A stretch of 64,000 bases of DNA from Gemmatimonadales bacterium (GCA_036279355.1 DASUJH010000019.1:1-64000); one strand, 5' to 3'. Counted from the first letter of the stretch, positions 33,432 to 41,817 are shown. Translations and numbers: made by a program. Notes: generated from the letters alone by a model not told the origin.

Positions 33432-34426
33432 AGCGCCTTGCTCCCGACGGCCGACCCGCGCGCCACCCGCCAGATGAGGAGCCGCGCGCCGGCGTTCACG
33501 ATGACGGTGAGCCCGAAGAGCGTCAGCGCGACGTAGGCCAGCGCGGAGAGATGCAGGTCGGTCACAGCCTCGGCGAACTCGTTGGCGATCGCCGCCGCCA
33601 TCGTGTAGCCGGGCGCGAAGAGCGACGCGGCGATGGCGTGCCGGTTGCCGATCACCATCGTCACCGCCATCGTCTCGCCCAGCGCTCGGCCCAAGCCCAG
33701 GATCACGGCGCCGATGATGCCGGAACGCGCGTAGGGAAGCACCGTCGTCTGAACGGCCTCCCAACGCGTGGCGCCGAGCGCGAGCGACGCTTCGCGCTGG
33801 CTGGAGGGCACCGCGAGCAGCACCTCGCGCGAGACCGACATGATGTACGGCATCACCATGATGGCGAGAATGATGCCGGCCGTGAGCATCGACGGGCCGT
33901 AGATCGGCCCTTGAAAGATGGGCAGCACGCCGAACGTGCTGCGGAGCAGGGGGAACGCCGTCGTCCGGAGCAGGGGGATCAACACGAAGATGCCCCAGAG
34001 TCCGTACACTACGCTCGGGATCGCCGCAAGAAGGCCGATGAGAAAGGCGACGGGCTGCCGGAGTACGTTCGGTGCAAACTCGGTGAGATAGATGGCGACG
34101 CCGAGCGAGAGGGGCACGGCGATCACGAGCGCGATGAGCGACGACACCACCGTACCGTAGATGAGCGGCAGGGCGCCGAACTCGCCGGCTACCGGATCCC
34201 ATGCGCTCGAGGTGATGAACTGGAGCCCGAACTTGCCGATGGCGAGCCGCGAGCCTGAAATGAGCTCCACGAGCAGGAACGCGAGGATGATCGGCAGGAG
34301 CGCCGCGCCCGCCGTGAGCACCAGTTTGAACACCTGGTCGCCGTAACTCGCACCGTGGAGCGACAGCGGCAGTCGCGCCCGGGCGGTGCCGAGGCGAGTG
34401 GCGCCCTCGGGAGGAGCGGTGATCAT
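33428..34426 (-). CDS. pstC: Phosphate ABC transporter permease PstC
   Basis: A 332-residue permease with the EAA loop EASLALGATRWEAVQTTVLPYARSGI, six or more TM segments and GRALGETMAVTMVIGN, typical of PstC. The ATG at 34426 is preferred over an in-frame GTG 60 bp upstream, because the GTG lies inside a Pho-box-like array. No Shine-Dalgarno precedes this ATG, and a -10-like TACACT ends 7 bp before it, so the mRNA could be leaderless. It is the first gene of pstC-pstA-pstB-pstB-phoU-ppx; pstS has its own upstream unit. Confidence 0.94.
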   Translation of the reverse strand: MITAPPEGATRLGTARARLPLSLHGASYGDQVFKLVLTAGAALLPIILAFLLVELISGSRLAIGKFGLQFITSSAWDPVAGEFGALPLIYGTVVSSLIALVIAVPLSLGVAIYLTEFAPNVLRQPVAFLIGLLAAIPSVVYGLWGIFVLIPLLRTTAFPLLRSTFGVLPIFQGPIYGPSMLTAGIILAIMVMPYIMSVSREVLLAVPSSQREASLALGATRWEAVQTTVLPYARSGIIGAVILGLGRALGETMAVTMVIGNRHAIAASLFAPGYTMAAAIANEFAEAVTDLHLSALAYVALTLFGLTVIVNAGARLLIWRVARGSAVGSKAL

Positions 34427-34432
34427 CGCGGG

Positions 34433-34438
34433 AGTGTA
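34433..34438 (-). promoter_or_regulatory. Candidate -10 element of the pstC promoter
   Basis: TACACT (minus strand) lies 17 bp after the last Pho-box unit and 6 bp before the pstC ATG. Transcription would then begin at or next to the A of the ATG. Match to TATAAT is only 4 of 6, so this is a tentative call. Confidence 0.3.
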
Positions 34439-34455
34439 GATCCGGCCGGCTCCGG

Positions 34456-34488
34456 AGCCGTCACGGACTTGTAACGGAGAGGTCACAG
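34456..34488 (-). promoter_or_regulatory. Pho box upstream of pstC
   Basis: Three 11-bp units read CTGTGAC-N4, CCGTTAC-N4 and CCGTGAC-N4 on the minus strand. The 7+4 architecture is that of PhoB-binding Pho boxes (CTGTCAT plus a 4-bp spacer). The first two units recur with the same spacing upstream of the porin gene at 36955-36994. It lies 30 bp before the pstC ATG, and phoB is in the same cluster. Confidence 0.7.
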
Positions 34489-34525
34489 CGGCCGCGCCGG
34501 CCGGAGCGCCGGGGGGCTCGCCCGT

Positions 34526-35614
34526 TCAGGGCACGGTGATGCGGCGGCGCTCGAGTGCGATCACGTCCGTGGGGAGCGGTGCGTAGCCGATCGCCAGGGC
34601 CATCTGCTGGGCTTCGGGCGTCAACATCCACGCGAGAAAGCCATCGAGCTTCCGCGCCTTGGCGGTGTCCACCGGCGTGGGGCGCACGAGGAGCCAGGTG
34701 AAGGAGGAGATCGGGTACGAGTCCGCGCCCGGCGCGTTGGTGATGGACACACGGAAATCGGTGTCGGATCCGAGATGCGCACTCGCGGCGGCGGCGGTGA
34801 CCGACTTGAGCGTGGGTTCGACAAAGTTGCCCGCGCGGTTTCGCACCGTGGCCACGGGCAGGTGATTCGACTGCGCGTAGATCAGCTCGACGTAACCGAC
34901 GGCGCCCTCGAGCTGCTTCACCTGCTGGGTCACGCCCTCGTTACCCTTGCCACCGAGCCCGATGGGCCAATCCACCGACGTGCTCCGGCCGACGGACGTG
35001 GCCCAGCGGGGCGAGACCTTGGCGAGATAGTCGGTGAAGATGAAGCTCGTGCCCGAGCCGTCGGAGCGGTGGATCACGAGGACGTCGGTGGTGGGGAGCG
35101 TGACGCCCGGGTTGAGCGAGCCGATGTGCGGGTCGTTCCAGCGGGTGATCTCGCCCTGGAAGATGGCGGCGATCACGGGCCCATCGAGCCGGAGGCGCGT
35201 GGCTCCAAGCGACGGCAGGTTATAAGTGAGCACCACCGCGCCGAGCACCGTCGGCAGGTGGCGCACGTTGCCGTGCACGGCGGCGACCTGCGCGTCGGTC
35301 ATCGGGCTGTCGGTGGCGCCGAAGTCGATGGTGCCCTCGGTGAACTGCCGGATGCCGCCGCCCGAGCCGATCGCCTGGAAGTTGATGCGCACGCCGATCT
35401 GCTTGGCGTAGGCGTCGAACCAGCGGGCGTAAATGGGATAGGGAAACGTGGCGCCGGCTCCGGTGAGATCGGCGCCGGTGCGGTTGCCGGACGCGGCGCC
35501 CGGCGCGTGCCCGCCGCCTTCGCCGGCGGGGCCGCACGCGAGGGGGCCGGCCAGCGTCACCGCGAGAAGGCCGCGAAGTACTCGGCTCCACAACCGGGAA
35601 CGCCGGCGCGGCAT
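34526..35614 (-). CDS. pstS: Phosphate-binding lipoprotein PstS
   Basis: A 362-residue substrate-binding protein for phosphate. A lipoprotein signal ends at LAGPLAC, so it is anchored in the inner membrane. Phosphate-binding segments are GAGATFPYPIY, GATDSPMTD and RSDGSGTSFIFTDYL. ATG 35614 has GGAG 7 nt upstream and overlaps the stop of a 41-codon frame (TGATG). It ends about 100 bp before pstC, with a Pho box between them. Confidence 0.96.
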   Translation of the reverse strand: MPRRRSRLWSRVLRGLLAVTLAGPLACGPAGEGGGHAPGAASGNRTGADLTGAGATFPYPIYARWFDAYAKQIGVRINFQAIGSGGGIRQFTEGTIDFGATDSPMTDAQVAAVHGNVRHLPTVLGAVVLTYNLPSLGATRLRLDGPVIAAIFQGEITRWNDPHIGSLNPGVTLPTTDVLVIHRSDGSGTSFIFTDYLAKVSPRWATSVGRSTSVDWPIGLGGKGNEGVTQQVKQLEGAVGYVELIYAQSNHLPVATVRNRAGNFVEPTLKSVTAAAASAHLGSDTDFRVSITNAPGADSYPISSFTWLLVRPTPVDTAKARKLDGFLAWMLTPEAQQMALAIGYAPLPTDVIALERRRITVP

Positions 35615-35739
35615 CACTGCTCCGGAGGAAGGGCGGACGGAAGGCAATGTCGCCGGCGCCACCGGGCCTTGGCCAGCGGCGCCAGGCCAGCGAGGATGCC
35701 GGCCGCGAGCGCGATGACGATGGCAAGGTGCTTCTGCAT
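35614..35739 (-). CDS. 41-residue single-pass membrane peptide, coupled to pstS
   Basis: A short open frame has a GAAAGG ribosome-binding site 9 nt before its ATG, a hydrophobic segment (residues 5-22, LAIVIALAAGILAGLAPL) and a basic/Cys-containing tail. Its stop overlaps the pstS ATG as TGATG, which is translational coupling. It lies between the porin gene and pstS. I know no family. It may be a small inner-membrane peptide or a translational leader controlling pstS. Confidence 0.5.
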   Translation of the reverse strand: MQKHLAIVIALAAGILAGLAPLAKARWRRRHCLPSALPPEQ

Positions 35740-35763
35740 GGCGTTCATCCTTTCCGGTCGGGG

Positions 35764-36840
35764 TCAGAAGGCGAACTGCATCTGGAAGAGCCCCTGCGTG
35801 CGGGTGGACTCGATCGCATTGGGGTACACGCGCGACTCGAACGAGAGGTCGTCCACGTCCGCGAGGACGCGCAGGTTCTGATTGAGCTGGTATGACGCCC
35901 CCGCGATGAAACGGGTCTGGCGGTTGTTGGCGACGGAGATATCTGGCTTCTGCACGTCCACGCGCCCGATGAGCGCGGCGCGTGTGTGCGGGATGTGGAA
36001 CACGCCAAAGAAGCTCCAGATGTCGGCGTCGGTGGTCGGGACCGGTGTGCCGCTCGCCGGCGGCAGGTTGTCGAGGCGGTCGCGGGTGCGGGCGTACTCG
36101 CCGGCAAGGGTGAAGAGTCTGGACTTGTACGATAGCATCGCGATGTAACGGTTGCGGCGGCCTCCGCCCGTGGGCTCACCGATCTGGCCGTAGCCGGTGA
36201 CGCGGAGGCCGCCCATCCGGCTGCTGTCGTCGCTTTCGAGCAGGCGGACCGAGAGCCGCCCGCTCACGTCCTTGTGCTGGTCGCCCTCGCTCGACTTGTA
36301 GGTCTCGCCGTTGTACGCACCGAGCTCAAAGCTCACGCGCTCGGAGGCGAACTTGCCGTCCACGCCGAACCCGAGGTCGGACGACGAGAGATACGATCCA
36401 CTCGGTCCCCTGAACCGCTCGAGCGCCATCGTGCCCTGCATGCGGTAATCCCAGAGCGCCTCCTCCCAATCCAGCCACGGAGTGTGAATCTGGCCCAGCT
36501 CGAGCGTGAGCGGGCTTGGCCCGGGGGTCCACGTCGCATAGGCGTACTTGAGGCGATACGCGAGCGAGCCGTCGGTGCTGCGGTAGATGTCCGGCGTGAT
36601 GCGCGCGCCGACACCGAGCGGAAACCTGGCCGTGATGGTGATGTAGGCGCGGGTGATGTCGAACGCGTTCAGGTGACTGCCCGTCACCGAGTCGCCGTGG
36701 AACTGGTAGGCGTACTGCGCGTATGCGAGTCCGCCCACGCTGACGGTGGGAATCTGCGCGCGCGCGGCGCCAGCGCCGCGCGTGACGCCGAGGGCGAGGA
36801 GCAGCACTCCGACAGCGAGGCGACCAGCAAGGGGATGCAT
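35764..36840 (-). CDS. Outer-membrane porin of the phosphate regulon (OprO/OprP-like)
   Basis: A 358-residue protein with a signal peptide (about 1-28, ending ARAQ) and alternating beta strands ending in a C-terminal Phe, as in trimeric porins. Segments such as TPDIYRSTDGSLAYRLKYAY and LELGQIHTPWLDWEE resemble the phosphate-selective porin O/P family. Its position just before pstS and behind a Pho box supports phosphate or polyphosphate uptake. ATG 36840 has a GAGGAAAGGAA site. Specificity is inferred. Confidence 0.8.
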   Translation of the reverse strand: MHPLAGRLAVGVLLLALGVTRGAGAARAQIPTVSVGGLAYAQYAYQFHGDSVTGSHLNAFDITRAYITITARFPLGVGARITPDIYRSTDGSLAYRLKYAYATWTPGPSPLTLELGQIHTPWLDWEEALWDYRMQGTMALERFRGPSGSYLSSSDLGFGVDGKFASERVSFELGAYNGETYKSSEGDQHKDVSGRLSVRLLESDDSSRMGGLRVTGYGQIGEPTGGGRRNRYIAMLSYKSRLFTLAGEYARTRDRLDNLPPASGTPVPTTDADIWSFFGVFHIPHTRAALIGRVDVQKPDISVANNRQTRFIAGASYQLNQNLRVLADVDDLSFESRVYPNAIESTRTQGLFQMQFAF

Positions 36841-36954
36841 TTCCTTTCCTCGTGAGCCGCGTTGTGGCGCGGGCAGCGCATTGGGAATCGCACGACGCGA
36901 TCGAGTCTCAACACACCTCGAGTGCATGGCGCACGTGAAAGAGCGCGCCGGCCG

Positions 36955-36994
36955 GTCACGGCGGCTCGCGCGCGCGGTAACGGCCGCGTCACAG
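36955..36994 (-). promoter_or_regulatory. Pho box upstream of the porin-pstS unit
   Basis: On the minus strand the units are CTGTGAC-N4, CCGTTAC-N4, one degenerate 11-bp unit, then CCGTGAC. The order and the 11-bp phase are the same as in the site before pstC. It lies 115-155 bp upstream of the porin ATG and about 80 bp after phoR, so PhoB probably activates this promoter. Confidence 0.65.
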
Positions 36995-37075
36995 GCTTGT
37001 TTCGATGGGTCGTCGGGGGGATACGCCCGGAGGATTACTCCGGATGGGAGGCAGACGCGTCAGCGCCCATGCGGC

Positions 37076-38794
37076 TCAGGCATCGGGAAACCAGCAGCGC
37101 ACCGTCGTGCCCCGGCCGCGCTCGCTCTCGGCCGTCACGCGACCACCGTGCGCCTCGACCAGGTGCTTCACGATCGCGAGCCCGAGCCCGGTGCCGCCCT
37201 CACCACGCGTGCGCCCGGGGTCGGCGCGGTAGAAGCGCTCGAAGATGCGCGGCAGGTGCTCGCGCGCGATGCCCCGGCCGGTGTCCTGCACTGCGATCGA
37301 CACACCGGCGCCCTCACGTCGGGCGATGCACGCGATCCTGCCGCCGGCCGGCGTGTGGCGCAGCGAGTTGTCCAGCAGGTTGCCGAGCACCTGGCGCAGT
37401 GCATCGGGATCGGCGCTCACGGTGGCGGCGTCGGGCGCCACGTCGACGGCAAAGGCGACGCCGCCCTGCGCCGCGCGGTCGGCCAGCGGGCTCCATGCTT
37501 CCTCCGCGGCGGCCGCGACGTTCACCGGCTCGACCGCCGGCTGCCAGCCGCCCCGCTCGATGCGCGAGAGGTCGAGCAGATCGTCCACCAGCCGCTGCAT
37601 GCGGCGGGCATTCGCGAGAATGGTCGTGAGAAAGCGGCGCGACGTCTCTCCGTCCGGCGCGTCGGTGAGCAGCGTCTCGGCGTAGCCCGAGATCGAGGTG
37701 AGCGGCGTCTTGAGCTCGTGGGAGACGTTGGCGACGAAGTCGCGCCGGACCGCCTCGAGCCGGCGCAGTTCCGAGAGATCGAGCAGCACGAGCAGCGCGC
37801 CGCGCGACGGCATCGGACGCGCGGTCACCAGGAGCGCGCTGCCGGCCAGCTCGATCTCCCGGCCCTCGACCGCGCGGCCCGCGAGGGCGGCGTCCACAAT
37901 TTCGCGCGCCGCCTTGGCGCGGAAGAGCTCGGGCAGATCGGGCAGCGGCTCATCGGCCTCGTAACCCAGCAGGCGCCGGGCGGCCTCGTTGGCGGTCACG
38001 ATTCGCCCGCGCCCGTCAGCGGCGATCACACCTTCGATCATCGATTCGCTCAGCGCCGCGATCTCGCCGCGCTCGCGCCGCAACTCCTCGAACCGTTCGG
38101 CGAGCTGGCGGTGCATGTCGCGCAACGCCGAAACCAGGCCGTCGATCTCGGGAATGCCCGAGCGGGGAAACCGGGGCAACGAGCCGGCTGCGATGTCACG
38201 AGCCGCGCCCGCGAGTCCGGTGAGCGGTAGTGTGATCGACCGCGCCGCGACGAAGGCGAGCAGCGTCCCGACCACGAGTGCCAACACCGCGGCGCCCAGC
38301 ATCGCGGCCCGCGCCCGGTGCACGGCATCGTCCACCTTGTCGAGAGCGGCGGAGACGCGGATGACACCGGGGCCGCCGGGCAGCGTCACACGGAGCGTCG
38401 GCCGTCCCGACGATCCGCGCCGGATGTCCACGCCGTGCCCGCCTGCCAGAGCGGCCTTCACGTCGGGCGCCGCGAGCAGCGAATCGGCGCGCGCCGAATC
38501 GGCAGCGGGCGGGAGCCCGCGCGGATAGTCGCTATCGGCGCGCACCCGCCCGGCCTGATCGATGAGCGTGATGCGGATCCCATTCTCGCGGGCGAAACGG
38601 CGCACGGCCGCGGGCCACGAGAGCGAGTCGGGTGAAATCGCCGCGCGCACGAGCCGGGCCGAGCGCTCGAGCGAGCTTGCGAGCTCCGCCTCGAGGCCGT
38701 GCCGGAGCGAGCGCTCGGCGCCCCAGACGAGCACGGCGATGGTGGAGATGAGGACGAAGAGTGTGCCGAGGATCAGCCGCTTGGCGAAGCTCAC
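37076..38794 (-). CDS. phoR: Phosphate-regulon sensor histidine kinase PhoR
   Basis: A 572-residue sensor kinase with TM helices at about 8-25 and 164-184 around an extracytoplasmic loop. A HAMP-like linker, a PAS domain (about 245-345), HisKA with His359 (NVSHELKTPLTSI), and HATPase_c (LLDNSLRHTP, DTGRGI, GGTGLGLAI) follow. The PAS-HisKA order is that of PhoR. The GTG at 38794 overlaps the phoB stop (GTGA). The unusually long periplasmic loop differs from E. coli PhoR but is common in other phyla. Confidence 0.9.
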   Translation of the reverse strand: MSFAKRLILGTLFVLISTIAVLVWGAERSLRHGLEAELASSLERSARLVRAAISPDSLSWPAAVRRFARENGIRITLIDQAGRVRADSDYPRGLPPAADSARADSLLAAPDVKAALAGGHGVDIRRGSSGRPTLRVTLPGGPGVIRVSAALDKVDDAVHRARAAMLGAAVLALVVGTLLAFVAARSITLPLTGLAGAARDIAAGSLPRFPRSGIPEIDGLVSALRDMHRQLAERFEELRRERGEIAALSESMIEGVIAADGRGRIVTANEAARRLLGYEADEPLPDLPELFRAKAAREIVDAALAGRAVEGREIELAGSALLVTARPMPSRGALLVLLDLSELRRLEAVRRDFVANVSHELKTPLTSISGYAETLLTDAPDGETSRRFLTTILANARRMQRLVDDLLDLSRIERGGWQPAVEPVNVAAAAEEAWSPLADRAAQGGVAFAVDVAPDAATVSADPDALRQVLGNLLDNSLRHTPAGGRIACIARREGAGVSIAVQDTGRGIAREHLPRIFERFYRADPGRTRGEGGTGLGLAIVKHLVEAHGGRVTAESERGRGTTVRCWFPDA

Positions 38795-39498
38795 CGGGCG
38801 CGGCCCGCCCGCTCGAGGGCGCGCAAGCGATAGCCGAATCCGCGCACCGTTTCGATGAGCGCCCCCGCCGCGCCGAGCTTGGTGCGGAGCCGCTGCACGT
38901 GCATGTCCACCGTGCGGGTCTGGATGTCGGGCTGCGCGTCCCACACCGCCTCGAGCAGTTGGGGACGGCTCTGCACCCGCCCGCGGCGCTCGACCAGGGT
39001 GAGCAGCAGGCGGTATTCGGTGGCGGTGAGGGTGAGCTCCGCGCCATCCACGGTGACGCGATGCTCCGAGCGGTCGATGGCGATGGGGCCGGCGGCGAGC
39101 GTGGCCCCCGCGGCGACCGCGGGCGCGCCGAGGCGGCGGAGCAGTGCGCCCACGCGGAGCGTCAGCTCCTGAGGCGAGAAGGGCTTGGTGAGATAGTCGT
39201 CCGCGCCGAGCGAGAGGCCGCGGATCCGGTCGACCTCCTCGCGGCGCGCGGTGAGCAGGATGACGCCGACATCGCGGGTCTCGTCGCGCCGGCGCATCTC
39301 GGCGAGGACATCATAGCCCGAGATGCCCGGCAGCATGAGGTCGAGCACGACGAGGTCGGGGCGCTCGTCGCGCGCGGCCTTGAGCGCGTCGGCGCCGGTG
39401 GTGGCGGTCGAGACGCGGAAGCCGGCCTTGGCGAGGTGATACGCCACGAGCGCGGTGATGTCGGGCTCGTCGTCCACCACCAGGATGCGATGCGTCAT
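38791..39498 (-). CDS. phoB: Phosphate-regulon response regulator PhoB (OmpR family)
   Basis: A 235-residue regulator with a receiver domain (DDE at 9-11, phospho-acceptor Asp53 in VLDLMLPG, Lys in TKPF) and an OmpR-type winged helix (TEYRLLLTLVERRG, RTVDMHVQRLRTKLG, RGFGYRL). Together with the adjacent kinase and the pst operon it is assigned as PhoB. The predicted targets are the 11-bp-repeat boxes before pstC and the porin. Its own promoter region (39499-39733) holds no such box but has a 12-bp inverted pair. Confidence 0.93.
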   Translation of the reverse strand: MTHRILVVDDEPDITALVAYHLAKAGFRVSTATTGADALKAARDERPDLVVLDLMLPGISGYDVLAEMRRRDETRDVGVILLTARREEVDRIRGLSLGADDYLTKPFSPQELTLRVGALLRRLGAPAVAAGATLAAGPIAIDRSEHRVTVDGAELTLTATEYRLLLTLVERRGRVQSRPQLLEAVWDAQPDIQTRTVDMHVQRLRTKLGAAGALIETVRGFGYRLRALERAGRAR

Positions 39499-39594
39499 GC
39501 GCCTCCCGGCGCCTCGTGGTCAGCCGCCGATGATGGCTTGGAGATCGGAGATGACGAGCGGCGCCGTGGCAGATGGTGATCGGTTCGGGGGGAC

Positions 39595-39727
39595 ATATAT
39601 GCGGGCGTGGGGGGTGGCGCAAGGAGGAGCGTCGCCCGACCGGCGGCCAAAGGAGATCGCCCACACGGATCAGTCGATGTTTGCGCTCTCAATGGCTGCC
39701 CGCCCGCGGCTGCCCGCCCGCATATAT
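39595..39727. repeat. 12-bp inverted repeat pair in the phoB / adenosine-deaminase intergenic region
   Basis: ATATATGCGGGC (39595-39606) and its perfect reverse complement GCCCGCATATAT (39716-39727) lie 109 bp apart in the divergent promoter region. Both contain a CATATAT core that stands out in this GC-rich sequence. Each could hold a -10 element (for example TATATT at 39723-39728) or be paired operator half-sites. Confidence 0.55.
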
Positions 39728-39733
39728 TTGGCC

Positions 39734-39976
39734 ATGCTTCATGACAGCATGCGGGTGTATGTGAACGAGCGGCCGCTCGAGATGCCGCCCGGGGCTGACG
39801 TGCGGGCGGCGGTGCGCACGGCCGACGCCGCGCTCGCGGACGCGGTCGAGGCGGGGCGCGCCCGCGTGAGCGACGGGCGCGGCATCGACGTCGCGCTCGA
39901 CGCACCGCTCGCCGCCGGCAGCATTCTCCGCGTCGTCCTCTCCGCCCGTCGCGCCGATGCCGACGCTCACGCGTGA
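39734..39976 (+). CDS. Small protein, possibly beta-grasp (ubiquitin-like), upstream of adenosine deaminase
   Basis: An 80-residue protein (or 75 from the ATG at 39749). It begins with a beta-hairpin-like MRVYVNERPLEMPPGADV and ends with a strand SILRVVLSARR. The layout resembles ThiS/MoaD-like beta-grasp proteins, but the conserved C-terminal GG is missing. The stop overlaps the add start by 20 bp, so the two are translated together. Function is unknown. Confidence 0.65.
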   Translation: MLHDSMRVYVNERPLEMPPGADVRAAVRTADAALADAVEAGRARVSDGRGIDVALDAPLAAGSILRVVLSARRADADAHA

Positions 39977-40988
39977 GTTGGTCGCTCGGCTGCCCAAAGC
40001 CGAGCTGCACGTGCATCTCGACGGCTCGCTCCGGCCCGAGACGATGCTCGAGCTCGCGCGGAAGGCGCGGGTGACGCTTCCGGCGAGCGATCCCGAGGCG
40101 CTCCGGCGGTTCATGGTGGTGAACGACGGACGCGATCTCGAGGACTACTTGCGCCGCTTCGACCTCACCGTGGCGCTCCTGCAGACACCGGAAGCGATCG
40201 AGCGGGTCGCCTACGAGATGGTGGAGGAGGCGGCGGCCGACAACGTCCGTTACCTGGAGGTGCGCTACTGCCCGGCGCTGAGCCGCGGGCAAGGGCTTTC
40301 ACTCGACGACGTCACCGCCGCCGAGATGCGCGGCCTCGCGCGCGGGGAGCGGGATTTCGGCGTCGTGGCCCGCGCGATCCACTGCTCGCTGCGCCACTTC
40401 TCGCCGGAGGTCTCGGACGAGATCGCGCAGCACGCCGCTGGATGGCACGGCCGCGGGGTCGTGGGCTTCGACCTCGCGGGCGGCGAGGCGGGGCGGCCGC
40501 CGGAGCCGCACCAGCAAGCCTTCGAGTTCGCGATCGAAGGCGGCCTCGGCATCACCTGCCATGCGGGCGAGGCGGCGGGCGCGGAGTCGCTCTGGGAAGC
40601 GATCCACATCTGCCACGCCAACCGGCTCGGCCACGGCACGCGGCTGTGCGAGGATCCCGATCTGCAGGACTGGGTGCGCGACCGGCGCATCCTCCTCGAG
40701 ATCAACATCACGAGCAACGTGCAGACCCATGTGGTCGATCGCGCCGAATGGCACCCGGTACGCCGCTACTTCGACGAGGGGCTCGCGGTCTCGCTTTCGA
40801 GCGACAACTGGCTCATCAGCGGCGTTCGCCTGAGCGACGAGTACTGGCTCGCGCACACCGCGCTCGGGTTCACCCGTCCCGAGATCGATCGCATGATTCT
40901 CGACGGGTTCGCCGCGTCGTTCCTGCCGTGGCCCGAGCGCGCGGTGCTGCTCGAGCGCGCGCGGGACGAGCTGGCGTCGCTTGGGTGA
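39957..40988 (+). CDS. add: Adenosine deaminase
   Basis: A 343-residue zinc enzyme that converts (deoxy)adenosine to (deoxy)inosine. Metal ligands are in LHVHLDGSLR, ITCHAGEA and the catalytic Asp region SLSSDNWLISG, with NRLGHGTRL. Length is typical. It overlaps the small upstream gene by 20 bp and the nucleoside phosphorylase by 8 bp; together they form a purine nucleoside salvage unit. It could belong to the adenine-deaminase-like subgroup, but the residues favour adenosine. Confidence 0.93.
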   Translation: MPTLTRELVARLPKAELHVHLDGSLRPETMLELARKARVTLPASDPEALRRFMVVNDGRDLEDYLRRFDLTVALLQTPEAIERVAYEMVEEAAADNVRYLEVRYCPALSRGQGLSLDDVTAAEMRGLARGERDFGVVARAIHCSLRHFSPEVSDEIAQHAAGWHGRGVVGFDLAGGEAGRPPEPHQQAFEFAIEGGLGITCHAGEAAGAESLWEAIHICHANRLGHGTRLCEDPDLQDWVRDRRILLEINITSNVQTHVVDRAEWHPVRRYFDEGLAVSLSSDNWLISGVRLSDEYWLAHTALGFTRPEIDRMILDGFAASFLPWPERAVLLERARDELASLG

Positions 40989-41817
40989 GAGCGCGGCGCC
41001 GGCCGGCGCTCCGGTCGCGCTGCATTCCGCGGCCGATGCGATTCGCCGTCGACTCGATCCGCTCGCGCCATCGATCGCCATCGTGCTTGGCTCCGGACTC
41101 GGCGGCGTGGCGGAACGGATCGCGGGGGCAATCCGGATTCCGTTCGCCGGCGTGCCGGGCCTCCCGCCGGCCACTGTCGCCGGGCACGCGGGCGAATTCA
41201 TCGCCGGGAATCTCGCGGGGCGGGCGGTGCTGGCGCAGCGCGGGCGCACTCACCTCTATGAAGGAAGCGCCGCCATGGCCCTGCCGCCGCGGCTCTTTGC
41301 GGCGCTCGGCATCGGAGTCATGGTCGTCACGAACGCCGCAGGCGGCATCCGGCCCGGATTTGCGAGCGGCACGCTCATGCTCATCGCCGATCACCTGAAC
41401 CTGAGCTTTCGCAATCCGCTGCTCGGCGCCGTCTGGTCGGGCGAGGCGCGGTTTCCCGACATGTCCGATCCCTACGATGCCGATCTCCGGAACAGCGCGC
41501 GCCGCATCGCGTGCGAGCGGGCGATCGCGCTCGAGGAGGGCGTGTACGCCGGCGTGCTGGGCCCGAGCTACGAGACGCCCGCCGAAATCCGGATGTTGGC
41601 GCGGCTCGGCGCCGACGCGGTCGGGATGTCGACGGTGGCCGAGGTGATCGCCGCGCGCGCAGCGGGGCTCCGGTGCCTCGGCCTCAGCGTCGTGACCAAC
41701 CGCGCGGCGGGCCTCGGCGCCGGCATCACGTCGCACACCGAGGTCGTGGACGCCGCCGGGCGCGCGGGTGCCACGCTCGGTGCGCTGCTGGAGGCCGTGG
41801 TTGCCGAAATCGCGTGA
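40981..41817 (+). CDS. punA: Purine nucleoside phosphorylase
   Basis: A 278-residue PNP of the trimeric family (VLGSGLGGV, GHAGEFIAG, GRTHLYEG, TNAAGGI, SYETPAEIR, VGMSTVAEVIAA). It phosphorolyses inosine and guanosine to the base and ribose-1-phosphate. The start appears to be TTG 40981, 8 bp inside add. It takes the inosine made by Add, and DeoC would process deoxyribose phosphate from deoxynucleosides. The TTG start of the following gene lies 17 bp before its stop. Confidence 0.94.
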   Translation: MGESAAPAGAPVALHSAADAIRRRLDPLAPSIAIVLGSGLGGVAERIAGAIRIPFAGVPGLPPATVAGHAGEFIAGNLAGRAVLAQRGRTHLYEGSAAMALPPRLFAALGIGVMVVTNAAGGIRPGFASGTLMLIADHLNLSFRNPLLGAVWSGEARFPDMSDPYDADLRNSARRIACERAIALEEGVYAGVLGPSYETPAEIRMLARLGADAVGMSTVAEVIAARAAGLRCLGLSVVTNRAAGLGAGITSHTEVVDAAGRAGATLGALLEAVVAEIA

